Source of the DNA: Harmothoe impar
Lineage: Eukaryota; Annelida; Polychaeta; Phyllodocida; Polynoidae
Assembly: GCA_947462335.1 (NCBI GenBank)
Contig: OX381708.1
Span: 9,892,246 to 9,956,245, forward strand
Direction: 5' to 3'
DNA: 64,000 nucleotides
Positions within the stretch are counted from its first letter, which is position 1; every line of letters starts with the position of its first letter. Positions 12,668-25,104 of this stretch are shown piece after piece. The translations under genes were made by a program, and so were the position numbers. The notes beneath the pieces were generated by a model, which saw only the letters and a program-made list of their open reading frames with translations, was not told the DNA's origin and did not search any database.

Positions 12668-13727
12668 CTTTAGGCCAAAAAATAAAAGGTGTGTTTCCGA
12701 TTTACATCGTCTGAAAATCTAGGGTAGGGAGGTTGGACACTTATTTATCCTCATCTTTTTGTTTTGGCCTGATAAGTACACAGAAATTGACTCACGAACT
12801 TCAGAACCAACTCACTGACAACAGCCTTGACTCGTGGACTATAAATTTATTTCTGAAATAGCTCCAATATGGCCTAGAATAGCTGCAGGTTAGGGGGAAG
12901 TATGAATTTTGGCAGTTTGTGTAGTGATGTGTGTGTGTGGCTAATATAGGGCTCAAGACTAACCCTTTATGGTCAGCCTAGTAGTTAAAGCTTGACCGTC
13001 ATGGTTGAAGTGAGGCCAAAAGCACTTTCGGATATAGTTCAGTTTTCATTCACAAGAGGGCTCTTAAGGGCTGGGAGCTCAGCTCTTACAGGCACAAGAT
13101 AGGGTGAATATGTTGTAGCTGGACAATGCTCATGGTCCCCTGTCCAAACACTGCTGCCCTCTGGTGGAACTGTTATTTTAGTCTATGTATGGAAAATGCT
13201 GTACTTTTTCCCTGATGACCCAGCTTTAACTGTTACATGCACTATGGCCTCCATCGTTGTCGCAATGAATGAATGAACCCCCCTATTTTCAGAAAGCAAT
13301 CAGTCTCGTGCAAAGTGAGACATTTTTTGGGGAAATCACACCTTTAATTTTTGAGACCCGTCCACTCCCAGACCACCTCTAAGTCACCCGAATTTTGATT
13401 ATTTTTCCTATCATAGCCTACAGTACAATACATGTTTCCTTCCAAAACCAATGAAGGAAAAGTTGAAAAAATAAATGGTATCAGTTTGTTGATATCTCAG
13501 GCATATATCTTTTTTGCAGACATTTAAAAGAAAAAATTTTAATCTTTAAGCAGAGCCCCCACTTTGCAAAAAGAATATCCAAATCAAATTTGTCTTAATG
13601 CAGGGGTTTTACGGTTTATGAACACAAACCATGAGGCAGCATGCGGCCCCCCAGGTGGATATCAGTAGTTTATAACAACGCGTGTAGCGCCTTTTACTTC
13701 AAGAGTCGTTCTGTGTACTATAACCCT

Positions 13728-14100
13728 TTAAAGTGACATGGTCCGATTTTTTTCATATTTTAAATCCTACTTAAATGTGTTTCGAATGTTAGTACAATAT
13801 CATATTTGGAGAATAGGGCACAATACAATAACATCTATGTGCATTAAGAGCCCAATTACAGGTTCAGATGCGGCCCAAGTATAGCATTTTACAGTGTGTT
13901 TCAATTGGGGGAATTATAGCGTGCACTCCAAAATTAGTAAATTGAGCCATAATCTGATGATTAGCCAAATTCTAAGCTGAATCCTAGGGCATAACATTAA
14001 ATAAAATAGCTAGCACATGAAGTATGGCCATAACAAACATTCTGGTTGATTTTTAGCTAAATTGATTTTTGAGTCCTAATCATCGGACCATGTCACTTTA
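13728..14100. mobile_element. TIR element of the aaagtgacatggtccgat family
   Basis: Left terminus aaagtgacatggtccgat, right terminus atcggaccatgtcacttt. About 373 bp, non-coding. Related sequence recurs at about 8740-9080, 15230-15650 and 58480-58715. Confidence 0.7.
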
Positions 14101-15877
14101 CAGATACATTACCAGCTAATTTTGGGTGACTTTTTATTTTCATTATGTTTCCATTTATATATCAATTGCCTGTAAGTCTATATGAGAAATTTGGAGTCTG
14201 TTATTTCTTTTTTAGCATGTGAATATGGCCATAACAGCACGCAAAAGATATAGCTGCGAGCCACCGGAAATGGAAACCTGCAAGGGGGCCATTATGAATA
14301 ATCAAAACGCATAGGCTCTCACAGTGAATTCATAGGTCTACCAGAAAGCCCTCCAATCAGTATTTTATCTGGATTTCATAACAAATGGCTTTCCTTTGAT
14401 AAGGGCGCCTGTCAGTTGATAAGGAAATGACAAATAGAAGTCTATATTGGTTTTTATCATATCTTTAAGGACGGATGTTGCGAAAAGATGACATTAGTTG
14501 TCACCAATGCAGCCCATTAAGAGAGTACCTCGGCAAAGCTGCATTGGTGCATCATGCCGACCCTTCGGGGGTGTCTTAACCATGTAGTGTCGGCATGATG
14601 CTTGAATGCAGCCCTGATGAGCCAGGTCTGCATTCATGCATCATCGCGACCAAGGGCATGATGCATGTATGCATCATGCCGTCCTTAAAGGGCTATTCAT
14701 ATTGAAAGTGGACAGCGACACATGTAGGTGGTTGAAGTATTCATTAATTAACACCTTTACGTGTCACAGGTGTTCTCTGCCCAGGATCAACGAAAAGCAG
14801 AGGTACATGGGTGGACCAAGGTATTTGAAAAGGGATCCTGAGCTGGGTTTTAGTTCAGAAACCATCAGTCCACACTTTGGTCACCGGTCCAAGTACTGGC
14901 GTCTTGTTGGGGGACATTGAGACCGGCACCTAGGATGACGCGCTGCACATCACAAGTAGTCATAGGTGAGTGTCTTTGTGAGAAATATATTCAACACTGG
15001 AGAATTTAGCAAAGAGAAAAATGCGGAGGTCATTAGGTGAGTGTAACCCTCCCAGGGAGGAGTACCCCTAAATGTCCTGTGGTAAGCTTTATAACAGCCA
15101 GGGTCCACTGTCTGTCATGAATGACCACTACAAACCTGGGATGTCTGAGAGTGTGGTTGTCAGAATAGGGTGAGCTGCTCCTAAATGAACATTTAACTGG
15201 GTTGTTTAAATGGATTTTGAGGTGATGGCATCTAATGTTATAACTACAATGGAGAATTACGTCTAATTATCAGATTTTAGGCTAAATTTACTACTTTTGG
15301 AATGCACACTATAATTTTACCCTGCAGCTAACAAAATATTAAACACACGTTATTTTATGTCAAAATAACATTTTAAAACTTTACGTACCGTTATGCCATA
15401 GTAAGGAGCATTAAGGACACGTTATATAATGTCATAACATGTTGTATAACGGTTTATGTATACTGGGTCATTGATAATACATTGGGAAAACTATACCGGG
15501 GCCACATGAGACTCCCTATTTCGGGCATAATTTCCCAGACAGGACATTTTCTTGTGCCCCATCTTTCAAATATGATATTTCACTAGCATTTGGAATACAT
15601 TTCAGTAGGATTTTAAATACAGAAAAAGAATCAGAACATATAAATTTGATACAGAAAGTGCCTTACCAGGCATGTAATACATCTATGACAGCCTTCACCC
15701 TATACGAGTCTCTCTCCCAAACATACTGTCTCAAACTATGTTATCTTTGTAAAGCGCACCCTATGTAGGCATGTATGGCTTCAGAGGAAGGCTGAGTCTG
15801 ACTGGCTTCCGACTCTATGCAAGGTTTTACAGTAATATGCGAGTTAGTCTTATTCGCAAGGTTTAATGGTATTATGA

Positions 15878-16023
15878 TTTTTATCTTTGCAGTGATTGTA
15901 CTTCATTTAGGCTTATTATTATTTTTTAAATGCAGTGATTGTACATCATTTAGGCTTATTATGATGTTTATCTTTGCAGTGATTGTACATCATTTAGGCT
16001 TATTATGATGTTTATCTTTGCAG
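15878..16023 (+). repeat. 44-bp tandem repeat carrying start codon and acceptor sites of the mucin gene
   Basis: Four splice-acceptor-like ends (gcag followed by tgattgt) lie after positions 15892, 15935, 15979 and 16023, spaced 43, 44 and 44 bp apart. The unit contains an ATG (doubled in two copies), tttatctttgcagtgattgt and catttaggcttatta. The last unit supplies the start and first residues of the signal peptide at 16005. The preceding unit has the same ATG but runs into a stop that overlaps it. A 44-bp step changes reading frame, so only one unit can lead into the mucin frame. Confidence 0.8.
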
Positions 16024-17715
16024 TGATTGTCCTGCTGGCTGCCACCTTGCAGGCGGCCGGGGAGACGTCAGCACATCAGTGTCCGAGACAGAAGCCCAGT
16101 ACCGGTTGTACCCGCGTCTGTAGATGTACACCAGCAACTACTCCACCCACACCCACACCCACATCTAAGGGTGCTAGCACCCCTAGCCCTGTCCCTACAA
16201 GCCCTGTCCCTACAAGCCCTGCCCCTACAAGCTACGCCCCTACAACCCCCTCCCCTACAACCCCCGCCACTACTAGCACCGGCACTACTAGCACTGCTAC
16301 TGCAACCCCCACCACTACTAGCACCGACACTACCACCCCTGCCCCTACAACCTCCGCCCCTACAACCCCTGCCCCTACAACCCCTGCCCCTACAACCCCT
16401 GCCCCTACAACCCCTGCCCCTACAACCCCTGCCCCTACAACCCCTGCCCCTACAACCCCCACCCCTACAACCCCTGCCCCTACAACCCCTGCCCCTACAA
16501 CCCCTGCCCCTACAACCCCTGCCCCTACAACCCCCACCCCTACAACCCCTGCCCCTACAACCCCTGCCCCTACAACCCCTGCCCCTACAACCCCTGCCCC
16601 TACAACCCCTGCCCCTACAACCCCCACCCCTACAACCCCCACCACTACAACCCCCACCCCTACAACCCCTGCCCCTACAACCCCCACCCCTACAACCCCT
16701 GCCCCTACAACCCCCACCCCTACAACCCCTGCCCCTACAACCCCCACCCCTACAACCCCCACCACTACAACCCCCACCACTACAACCCCCACCCCTACAA
16801 CCCCCACCCCTACAACCCCCACCCCTACAACCCCTGCCCCTACAACCCCCACCCCTACAACCCCTGCCCCTACAACCCCCACCCCTACAACCCCTGCCCC
16901 TACAACCCCTGCCCCTACAACCCCCGCCCCTACAACCTCTGCCCCTACAACCCCCGCCACTACAACCCCTGCCCCTACAACCCCTGCCCCTACAACCCCT
17001 GCCCCTACAACCCCTGCCCCTACAACCCCCGCCCCTACAACCCCCGCCACTACAACCCCCACCACTACAACCCCCACCCCTACAACCCCCACCCCTACAA
17101 CCCCCACCCCTACAACCCCCACCCCTACAACCCCTGCCCCTACAACCCCCACCCCTACAACCCCCGCCCCTACAACCTCTGCCCCTACAACCCCCACCCC
17201 TACAACCCCTGCCCCTACAACCCCTGCCCCTACAACCCCCGCCCCTACAACCTCTGCCCCTACAACCCCCGCCACTACAACCCCTGCCCCTACAACCCCT
17301 GCCCCTACAACCCCTGCCCCTACAACCCCTGCCCCTACAACCCCTGCCCCTACAACCCCCGCCCCTACAACCTCTGCCCCTACAACCCCCGCCACTACAA
17401 CCCCTGCCCCTACAACCCCTGCCCCTACAACCCCTGCCCCTACAACCCCTGCCCCTACAACCCCCGCCCCTACAACCTCTGCCCCTACAACCCCCGCCAC
17501 TACAACCCCTGCCCCTACAACCCCTGCCCCTACAATCCCCGCCCCTACAACCCCCGCCCCTACAACCTCAGCCCCTACAACCTCCGCCACTACTAGCACC
17601 GCCACTACTAGCACTGACAACACACCTAGCACCGCCAAGACTGAGCCTCCCACCACCGCTGAACCCACCACTACCACCACCAGTACCACTGTCAGCACAA
17701 CAACTAAACCACCTT
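16005..17715 (+). CDS. Mucin (PTS) exon with 15-bp VNTR
   Basis: After the leader come HQCPRQKPSTGCTRVCRC and a Thr/Pro/Ser run. From about 16330 to 17580 there are about 80 copies of a 15-bp unit (acccctgcccctaca type), each encoding TPAPT or variants with T, S or A. The exon ends at TKPP plus one base before a GTAAGT donor at 17716. Reading on into the intron gives a hydrophobic tail, but the donor and the matching phase-1 acceptor at 18103 make splicing the better model. The repeat has no stops in two forward frames or in the antisense frame, which creates long shadow frames. Confidence 0.8.
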
Positions 17716-20269
17716 GTAAGTCCCTTCTAGGGCCTATACTAGGCCCTATACTTCTATTTTGTTTTGTTTTGTGCATTCTCTTTTTAGTGTGGGCTAAACC
17801 AATGCTTTATCTAAGAAACAATTTTTGTGACTTTACCTTACTCCACTCTTTAAGGACGGCATGTCAATAATACTAACATGCAATATTTGTTGTCAAAATG
17901 CGACAGTGATCATTATGATAGCTTCACTGGTGCTGTGTCGGAGCCTGTAGGGTCAGAATGATACTCCGATGCAGCAACAGCAAGTCACTAACCAGGGCTG
18001 CATACATGCATCATGATGACCCAGGATGTGATGCATTATTGCACTATCTGGCCCTTAAAGAGTATATCAACTCACTTTCATCTTCTTTTTCGCTTTGTTT
18101 AGTGCTTTTAACGTATACCTTAGATGACAGAGGAGAGGTGTATGCAGATGGAGTCCTGATGAATAAAGATAACGTGTACCCTGGCATCACAACAGTAGAC
18201 ATCCTGGACGACACACGTGTCATTGCCTTCCGAGTCAAGAATGATGCTGTGGCTGGAGCATGTGGTGTCCGGGCTACGGTGAGTAATGTCATGAACACAA
18301 ATGCCACAAGTGCAATTTCCTGGAGATGCTTAGACAAGTACGTTAAGGGGTGGAATGAGACCAGCTTTGATGACAGTAACTGGAAGCGAGCACAAGTACA
18401 GTCTGAGTCTAACATCCCAGAGGTGTGTGATGGTTGTCACACCATCGGTTGCGGACCAGAAGCATCAACCAGCCTGGGCCCTTACTTCTTCAGGAAAACA
18501 TTGAAAGGTAACAGTATTACATTATCCAAACTGGTGTCAATTATTTCTCTCACACGCCATACTCTTGTACTCTCATCATAGTCTCACATGATATGCTGAG
18601 GCTAAAAAAACAATAAACATATATGTTTCAGGCAACCCTAGATTCAAAAGAGGGCTGACCCTAGCATTTGCTCCCGATTTTTGGGAACTTTTTCGTTGTT
18701 GTTTTTCTGCTGTAAAATACTGTAGAACAGTATAAGCCTAAATTGCATATTAGCGGCACCTAAACTTCATATACTGTAAAACCTTGCATATAAGCTGCAG
18801 CTAGTATGTAAATCAGATCAGCAGTACAGCTAATAGGACCAGCCCAGTGACAGGTTGCGGCTTAAACATGAGCTTTTGCCACTTTGATACTTAACCAATA
18901 ATATATGAATATACAATGTACACCAGTAGCGCCATGTTGTTTTGACCTCCCACCAACCCTGCTCGCTGATTGGTGGAGCCTGGCTATGTCATGCCCTCAA
19001 TCTCCAACACTGAGTCCAACATAGAATTTGTAAGGGGGCCAGCTTGGGGCGGTGTTAAACCATAACCAGCGTTTCCCTCCAGAGTCAACACAGCCGGATT
19101 GGCATGGCCGCTAGTGTCTACGCCTCACACACCAAGGGTCCCCGGATCGATCCTGGGTGGAAACGAACCATTTTCAAAATGCCTATTTCTATGTGAAAAA
19201 AAATGCCTAGAATTATTTTAACGAAAGGCTAAGTAAAGTCCAACTTCTACCTTTATAGTAAAAAAGAAATTAGAAAAAAATATTGATTTTCAAAGAAATT
19301 ATACCAAAAAATGCCTTTTCTTCTGTAACTCGGTAAATAATGGTCCTGCAGGGCTGGAAATCCGCCTGTAGACTCCTTGTTTCGCCACCTCCCTCTACCA
19401 GCGCCTCCACGGCGTGGTGGTTAGCACGTCGGACTTCAAGTCTTGATGTAGCGTGTTCGAGTCTCCATGAAACCTCGGATTTTATGGCTGAGGATCTTCA
19501 GAATCGTTCTGATATCCGCTCCCATTCAGAATCGTTCTGATATTCAGGATATCAGAACGATTCTGAAATCCCCATTCAGAATCGTTCTGATATCCAAAAA
19601 TGCACCCCCCCAAGTCTCCTGTATGCACCAATATAAGAACGCGAATATCACGTAAAAAGCACGCTGTAAGCCCATATCGTATAATAAAGTACTATAATTG
19701 GCACATTCAGATCACCAGTGTGGCTTACAGGATCGGCAAAAACAGGGTGCGGCTTATAAATAAGTGAGTTAGACTTGTATGTGAGGTTTTACGGTGATCA
19801 TATTAGTCACACAGGGCATCAGGGTATCTGACTTCCATCTTCTTTTCTGCTTTGTTTAGTGAACCTGACGTACACCTTAGATGACAAAGGAGAGGTCTAT
19901 GCGGATGGAGAGCTGCTAGATGAAGATGGAGAGTACCAAGACATCAGAACAGTAGATATACCTGGTGACACTTACCTTGTAGCCTTCAGAGTCAAGAATA
20001 ACGGTAGGGGTGGGCCATGTGGAGTTCGAGCTATGATGAGTAATGGCATGATAACAAATATCACAAGCGCAAGTTCCTGGAGATGTTCAAACACTTATAT
20101 TAAGGGTTGGAATGAGACAAGCTTTGATGACAGCGACTGGCAGGGAACAGAAGTACAGTCTGACTATCACACGCCACAGGTGTGTGATGGTTGTCACACC
20201 ATCGGCTGTGGAGATGTAGCATCAACTGGTCGAGGCCCTTACTACTTCAGGAAAATATTAACACCTTAA
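16005..20269 (+). CDS. Secreted mucin-like protein with two orphan galactose-binding-like domains (3 exons)
   Basis: Exons 16005-17715, 18103-18507 and 19860-20269 join in phase 1 to give 841 aa, with GTAAGT/GTAACA donors and cgctttgtttag or tgctttgtttag acceptors. Residues 1-19 (MMFIFAVIVLLAATLQAAG) look like a signal peptide. A short Cys-containing segment follows, then about 500 residues of TTPAP/TTPTP repeat, which would be heavily O-glycosylated, then two ~135-aa domains of the family described under the receptor gene at 31553-41053. I do not recognise the whole protein. An alternative is that 16024 is the acceptor of an internal phase-1 exon and the true 5' exons lie upstream; I found none. 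The last two exons, their intron and the 3' UTR are paralogous to the receptor gene. Confidence 0.7.
18103..18507 (+). CDS. Orphan domain exon, mucin gene domain 1
   Basis: A 405-nt phase 1-1 exon encoding one whole domain: TYTLDDRGEVYADG, then GACGVRA, ISWRC, YVKGWNETSFDDSNW, VCDGCHTIGCG and LGPYFFRK. There are five cysteines. The pattern of a DD-x-G-x-VYADG strand with a later GWNxxxFDDSxW motif resembles the jelly-roll galactose-binding-like fold attached to many glycosidases and lectins (inference from motifs only). NAT and NET are potential N-glycosylation sites. Confidence 0.8.
18891..19687. mobile_element. Insertion in the mucin-gene intron with tRNA-like modules
   Basis: The corresponding receptor introns run directly from ccactttgatac to agcactataattgg. 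Here 797 bp lie between them, splitting a family J element (18772-18890 and 19688-19795). The insert has tRNA-like promoter boxes: tggcatggccgctagtg with ggatcgatcctggg near 19100-19155, and gtggttagcacgtcgg with gtgttcgagtc near 19413-19470. It also has a caga-atcgttctgatat inverted repeat at 19497-19590. Best read as one or more SINE-type insertions. Confidence 0.6.
19860..20269 (+). CDS. Orphan domain exon, mucin gene domain 2 (terminal)
   Basis: Terminal exon, phase 1 to stop. Same domain with YTLDDKGEVYADGELLDEDG, GPCGVRAMMSN, SSWRCS, YIKGWNETSFDDSDW, VCDGCHTIGCG and GRGPYYFRKILTP, then TAA. Its 3' half is the closest match to the 3' half of receptor domain exon 3. It is the intact counterpart of the broken receptor exon 4. 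Confidence 0.8.
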
Positions 20270-21310
20270 AGGACTGATAGCCGACATTAACTGGCATGCT
20301 TACTGGACAACACAAACAGAAAACCATGGGATTGAATCACATCGAGCTGTTTGATTTAAAATGTGACATATCATATTTCCTTCCATAACATTGCAAAATC
20401 TGCTAATTTGGGAGAAGATAAACTGTCTTATGTAACCTCACAAGGTCAGACCATTAGCAATGGCATTTTGGTGATTACAAATTCACATCTAGCTATTTAT
20501 ACATTTTGATTTTCCAATTGATATTCAATGATGACCCATCAGTTGGTCTGATCAGAAGATAATCCCAGCTAACTTGGGAGGATGTTTCTGCACACTAGCC
20601 GATTTTCTGATCCATTCTAATGAAAGTAAAACTGTTAAATCATAGTAACATGGATGATCAAAAGTTAGGGTTTGTTTATAATATTTTTCTACATCTGTTT
20701 GGGTCTGATTTGTGAAATAGCTACGATCTGACGACAAAATCCAGTAGTGGAGCCTCAGCTGTACCCTAGTTACCAACTGAGTCTGGCCTGTCAGCCATCG
20801 TCTTTAGTCAGAGCAACATGGAAAATGTTTAGGATTGAACAATAAACGGATTGTAATAATTTCATTTAAGGATGCAAAGAATACTGTAAATTCCTGCTTG
20901 TAATCCGCTGGTTGTACAAGCCAAGCCTCCAGTGCGGGCTGTACAATATTCTCAAAATCTAGGTGTGGGTAAAGCATTTCTATAAGTTGGTACAGTAGAA
21001 TTTTTCAGACCCAATTGTGGGTTATAAGATTCTCCTTAAGCCAGGTGATGCAAGTGATGCGGGTTATATGTGGCAATTTACGGTAACTATAAAAACTTCC
21101 CACTGATTAAAGTTACATCTTGTAATTGAAACGCAATGCTTAAGACACTAAGGGACTGTGTAACACTGTAGGTGTTGATGGGTGCGCTATGACCTTTGAG
21201 TCATAATAGGTGAAGTATGTGGAAGAGCTTTTATATACCAACAAATTCTTGAATAAAGGCTAATGATTTTGCATTTGCTGTGTATATGTTATTTCTGTGA
21301 GCAGTTATCA
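20270..21310 (+). other. 3' UTR and downstream homology of the mucin gene
   Basis: This non-coding stretch aligns with 41054-42150 downstream of the receptor gene, including taaaggactgata, the cagagcaacatggaaaatgtt block and the end near gaataaa. AATAAA signals at 20840-20845 (aggattgaacaataaacgg) and 21252-21257 (cttgaataaagg) are conserved at 41611 and 42070. Confidence 0.65.
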
Positions 21311-23568
21311 ATATACAGTAAAACTTGAATTATTTACTAAACTCACCTATGACTTCCCTCCAAATATGATCCTTTAACTAAACGTTCACAACTGGGGCAA
21401 ATTTGGAGCAGTCGCCTGAACACCAGAAAAGGCAGAAAATATTTTTCTTTGTCCTAGTTATGAACGTTCAATTCCTGGGTGCTTTTGGGAGGGTTATCAT
21501 CAAATACGTGATTTTGAGAGAAATGTATAAGCCTGTAAGTGGAATCTATTTGGCGCGTTTTCTTTATATGAGCCAGATTTTTTGCTTCTAATTCACAATC
21601 GGCTTAGAGGCAGGGTTTTGGTGAAGGATATTTGAGATGATAGTGTGTAAAAGTATGAAAACTTTGTCAGCAATATTACTGAATTCAAGACCATAACAAA
21701 TCCTCATGAGGTATACATGCCAAACCAATACCACATGGTATTTAGATGAAATTAAAAAGGATCTGAATCTGTTTTAAAACCATTTCCGGTGGGTTGAGCT
21801 CAAGAGTCACTTTCGGGTATTAGGACGGGTTCTCATTTAGGGGGTGCAGAGGGGTCCCCCCCCCTAAAGTCGGAAAGTCGCTGTTTTAGACTTTTTTTAC
21901 TATAGCCAAATTTGTCCAAAAGTCGCCATGTCGGGTAAGATTAACAAGGAGGTAGTTGTTTCCCGAGGGACCACGACTACAAAAGTGTCGCTTAAATTAT
22001 TGCACCAGGTCAAAAAAGTCGCCTGGAAAACAGCCCAGGTCGCCGAAAACCCCTCTTCAGTCACCATAATTATACCTAAGCCACATTTTTCTCATCACGT
22101 CACCTTCGGCTTATACATGCTGGGTTGGCCTACAGACAGGGTTTTACAATAAATACTAGCTTATAATTATGAAAATACAATACAATTCAGGAGTGCATCA
22201 ACTTCCTAGGGTCAGCATGGTGGTTATGGCTCTTGCGAGTTACTCACCGGGGTTGCATTAATGCCTCATGACAACCAAGGGCATGATGCATTAAGCTGGG
22301 ACTCCACTACCCGATATCAGTATATAACTGAGCCAGGTTCGTGGAAATAGCCCCGATCTGGGAACAAAATCGGTTAGTGGAGCCTCACCTCAACTACACT
22401 AGATGCGAAATTTAAAGGATTATTTACTGTATCGGCACAATACAACATGATGACAGCCGACCTGAGGCATTATACGGCCCTTAACTCTTTAACCCTCTAA
22501 GGGCGGCATCATGCCTTAATGCATCATGCCCTTGGTCGCATGATGCATAAATGCAGCCGTGGTGAGTAACTCACCAGTACTGCATTTAAGCATCATGCCG
22601 ACCTTATGCGTTTGAGACACCCCCGAAGGGTCGGCATGATGCACTAATGCAGCACCAGCGAGTTACTCCGTCCTTAAAGGGTTAAGGAATACATTATTTA
22701 GTTATCAATCATGCCCTTGGTCGTCATGATGCATAAATATATGCAGACCAGGGGGCTGTTACGAAACATGAATTACGCTATGGTCTTTAAATTTAGGATA
22801 ATTTAGGCTAATTTACTTTTAACACCACCTTCTCATAAATTAGCCTACGAAACGTTCACAACGTTGAAAAATCCGTAACGTAAATCTTTAAGTAATAAAG
22901 AAATTGCAAACTTGAACTTCTGAGAAAACCTCTGGTTTCTATATCCTGACAATGGGTAACTACCGTACCGTTGAGATTTAGCGCCGGGGGGCTTTAAACC
23001 CAAGACAGGCACTTATTAGAGATTCTATTATAATGCTGAAGGAATGTTTCAAGACCCCTGTACCTCTGGTACTTATACAAGATGGCGCTCTTTCAAAACC
23101 AACGCTTTATTGCAACAATACGGTAAAAGTCAAAAGTCTGCTCATGTTTCGTGGCCTGTGATTTGTTAGCTATCATAGGAGGATAACCAATCATCATAAT
23201 ATGATGTTAATATAATGTCATGTTAAACAGCTGGTAAAAAAGTTATCAAATATGGATACAGTGAGGCTAAAAAGAAGTAAAAGGCGTGTTTTAGTCCACA
23301 TGGATTCGAGAATTAGGGTAAGTAGGTTTTATCTTTGGTGTTGTTAGTACCGTAAATTCTCGCGTAGGCTTGTACGCGAGTCAGACTCAGCGTTTTTATT
23401 AGTATACTACAGTACCAAAATCGCAATATTCAGACCCCATCTGCGGCTTATATAATTTGTCAAAGTTAGGGGTGCGGCTTATACGTCACTCCAAAATATA
23501 GGAATATCATGAAATTGTTCTGGTTAACAAGCAATTTCCTGAAATCAGACAATTATTGAGGCAACTGT

Positions 23569-23789
23569 GTGCCTCTATATGGGCTAAATTCGATACGGGC
23601 GGCACAGCGACATGGCCCTTTTCGGCCCTTTTAAAAATCACCGGACACAGGAAAATCTGGGATAAAAATCGACCCATAGGGATGTCTCTAATTTCTTATA
23701 TACCTAAAAGTTGACATGACGACACAATCCTTTTGCTAAAATTCGACACAGCGACATGGTCAAAATTCTGGGTACCCATGTAAAGGCAC
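23569..23789. mobile_element. TIR element 'family K' with 6-bp target-site duplication
   Basis: Left end gtgcctctatatgggcta, right end tacccatgtaaaggcac, flanked by aactgt on both sides (23563-23568 and 23790-23795). 221 bp. Its reverse complement aligns over its whole length with the interrupted copy at 49707-50347. Confidence 0.85.
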
Positions 23790-25104
23790 AACTGTAGTCA
23801 ATGGGAGATTCTTCTTCCAGACTAAAAATTTGCTAAAATCTGGAAAAATATTACTGTAAATTCTCGCGTATAACCCGGGGGTTATAATATGTGAATCAAA
23901 TCGTCAGTGTGGGTTATATGATATTCTCAAAGTCTCAGTGCCTGTAATACAATGGTTTTTGTAAGTAAAGTACAGCAGGTTGTGGAACTTTTCTGTACCT
24001 TATCCAACATCATAATTATGGACATCTGCATTATACATTTTTTGACTGATTGCTAGAGGGAATGATAACATAATTGATCCTGAGGACCCAGAAATATAAT
24101 GCAAAAATAAAAATACTTGACTTCCAGATAAGCTAGGCCAAAAAGAAAGTTTGTTTCAGGTCACCCGACCGACCCTATCGGAACAGGACAAATGCTACCT
24201 TTTTAATGCAATTTGGAACAAAACTTAGCACTTTTACCCTTTTTTGGTCAATTTTCGGGTATTCAAAAAAAGTTGGCTGGTACATTCATTCTAAGAAAAA
24301 ATTAATAAAAAGAAATCCGACCTACCGGCCCTACATTTTCCTGTTACCTGAAACAAACCTTTTTTTCTTTTCTGGCCCTATCATATGTCAACTTACTGGG
24401 GGCCTTCCTCTTGCTACAATGTAATGTGTACGCCTAGTGAGGGAGTCCTACTCATGTGTAAAACATTACTCATATTCTCAAGCCATAGACCAACATTAGC
24501 TAGACTAAACAATTGCTGATCACTTCATCATGATTATTTATTCAATAATTACTTCCTGCTCTTTCGCTATATATGTGTGCACTGATAATACTATAGTCAG
24601 TACTGACTATACCATCATATTTTGACCCCCACAGTCAGGGGACTATACAACTTACCGTAAAACCTCCCGTACTAGCCGCGGCTTGTACACGAGTCAGATC
24701 GCTGGTGCGGCTTATAGGATCGGCCCAGAGTCTGGGTGCGGCTTATGTACGCGAGTTTTTACGGCAGTCACATATTAGTCATAAAGAGTGACTATATGTG
24801 AATCACACAAATTGATGATGTCACAGGAATGTGTGCACAGGAAACAGTTACGATTCAAAATTGAATGCTCAACTGACTTCAGGTAGGCACACCTTATTCT
24901 AAACCACTCCTTTACACATTTCCCTGTACATCAGATCTTGTTTATCATGAGCATGCTTACTTAAGAAATCTTAGAACACATGCATTCTCAAGTCTGATTA
25001 AAGCACTGTGTGTTTTTGTTCAAATTCATGATCATGTAACTGTGGATCTCTAGGCTTCCAGGCTAGGATAATATAGAAGTTGACTGGATGAAGGGTTATT
25101 TAGG

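Larger units (their letters stand above)
9797..15877. other. Gene-free region between MATE A and the mucin-domain gene
   Basis: I find no supportable exon here. Contents: the family G element at 9839-10157; a catgtcgcatgtcgaatttaa-type repeat at 10385-10620; a palindromic TIR element at 10650-10823; a family G fragment at 11791-11941; TIR elements at 12489-12667 and 13728-14100; a taggccaaaaaa-type element from 12672; a tgatgcat/tgcagc repeat at 14500-14700; and gttatataatgt-type repeat sequence at 15330-15470. The short open frames are not conserved and cross repeats. Confidence 0.6.

Noticed and set aside
16027..17776. Very long open frames (567 aa forward, 514 aa antisense) over the mucin exon
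   Set aside because: They are by-products of a 15-bp repeat without stop codons. Only the Thr/Pro frame has a leader, correct splice phase and downstream domains.
17716..17870. Hydrophobic C-terminal extension of the mucin frame, as a possible membrane anchor
   Set aside because: A GTAAGT donor at 17716 and a phase-matched domain exon at 18103 make this intron sequence. An unspliced membrane-anchored form cannot be excluded but is not favoured.
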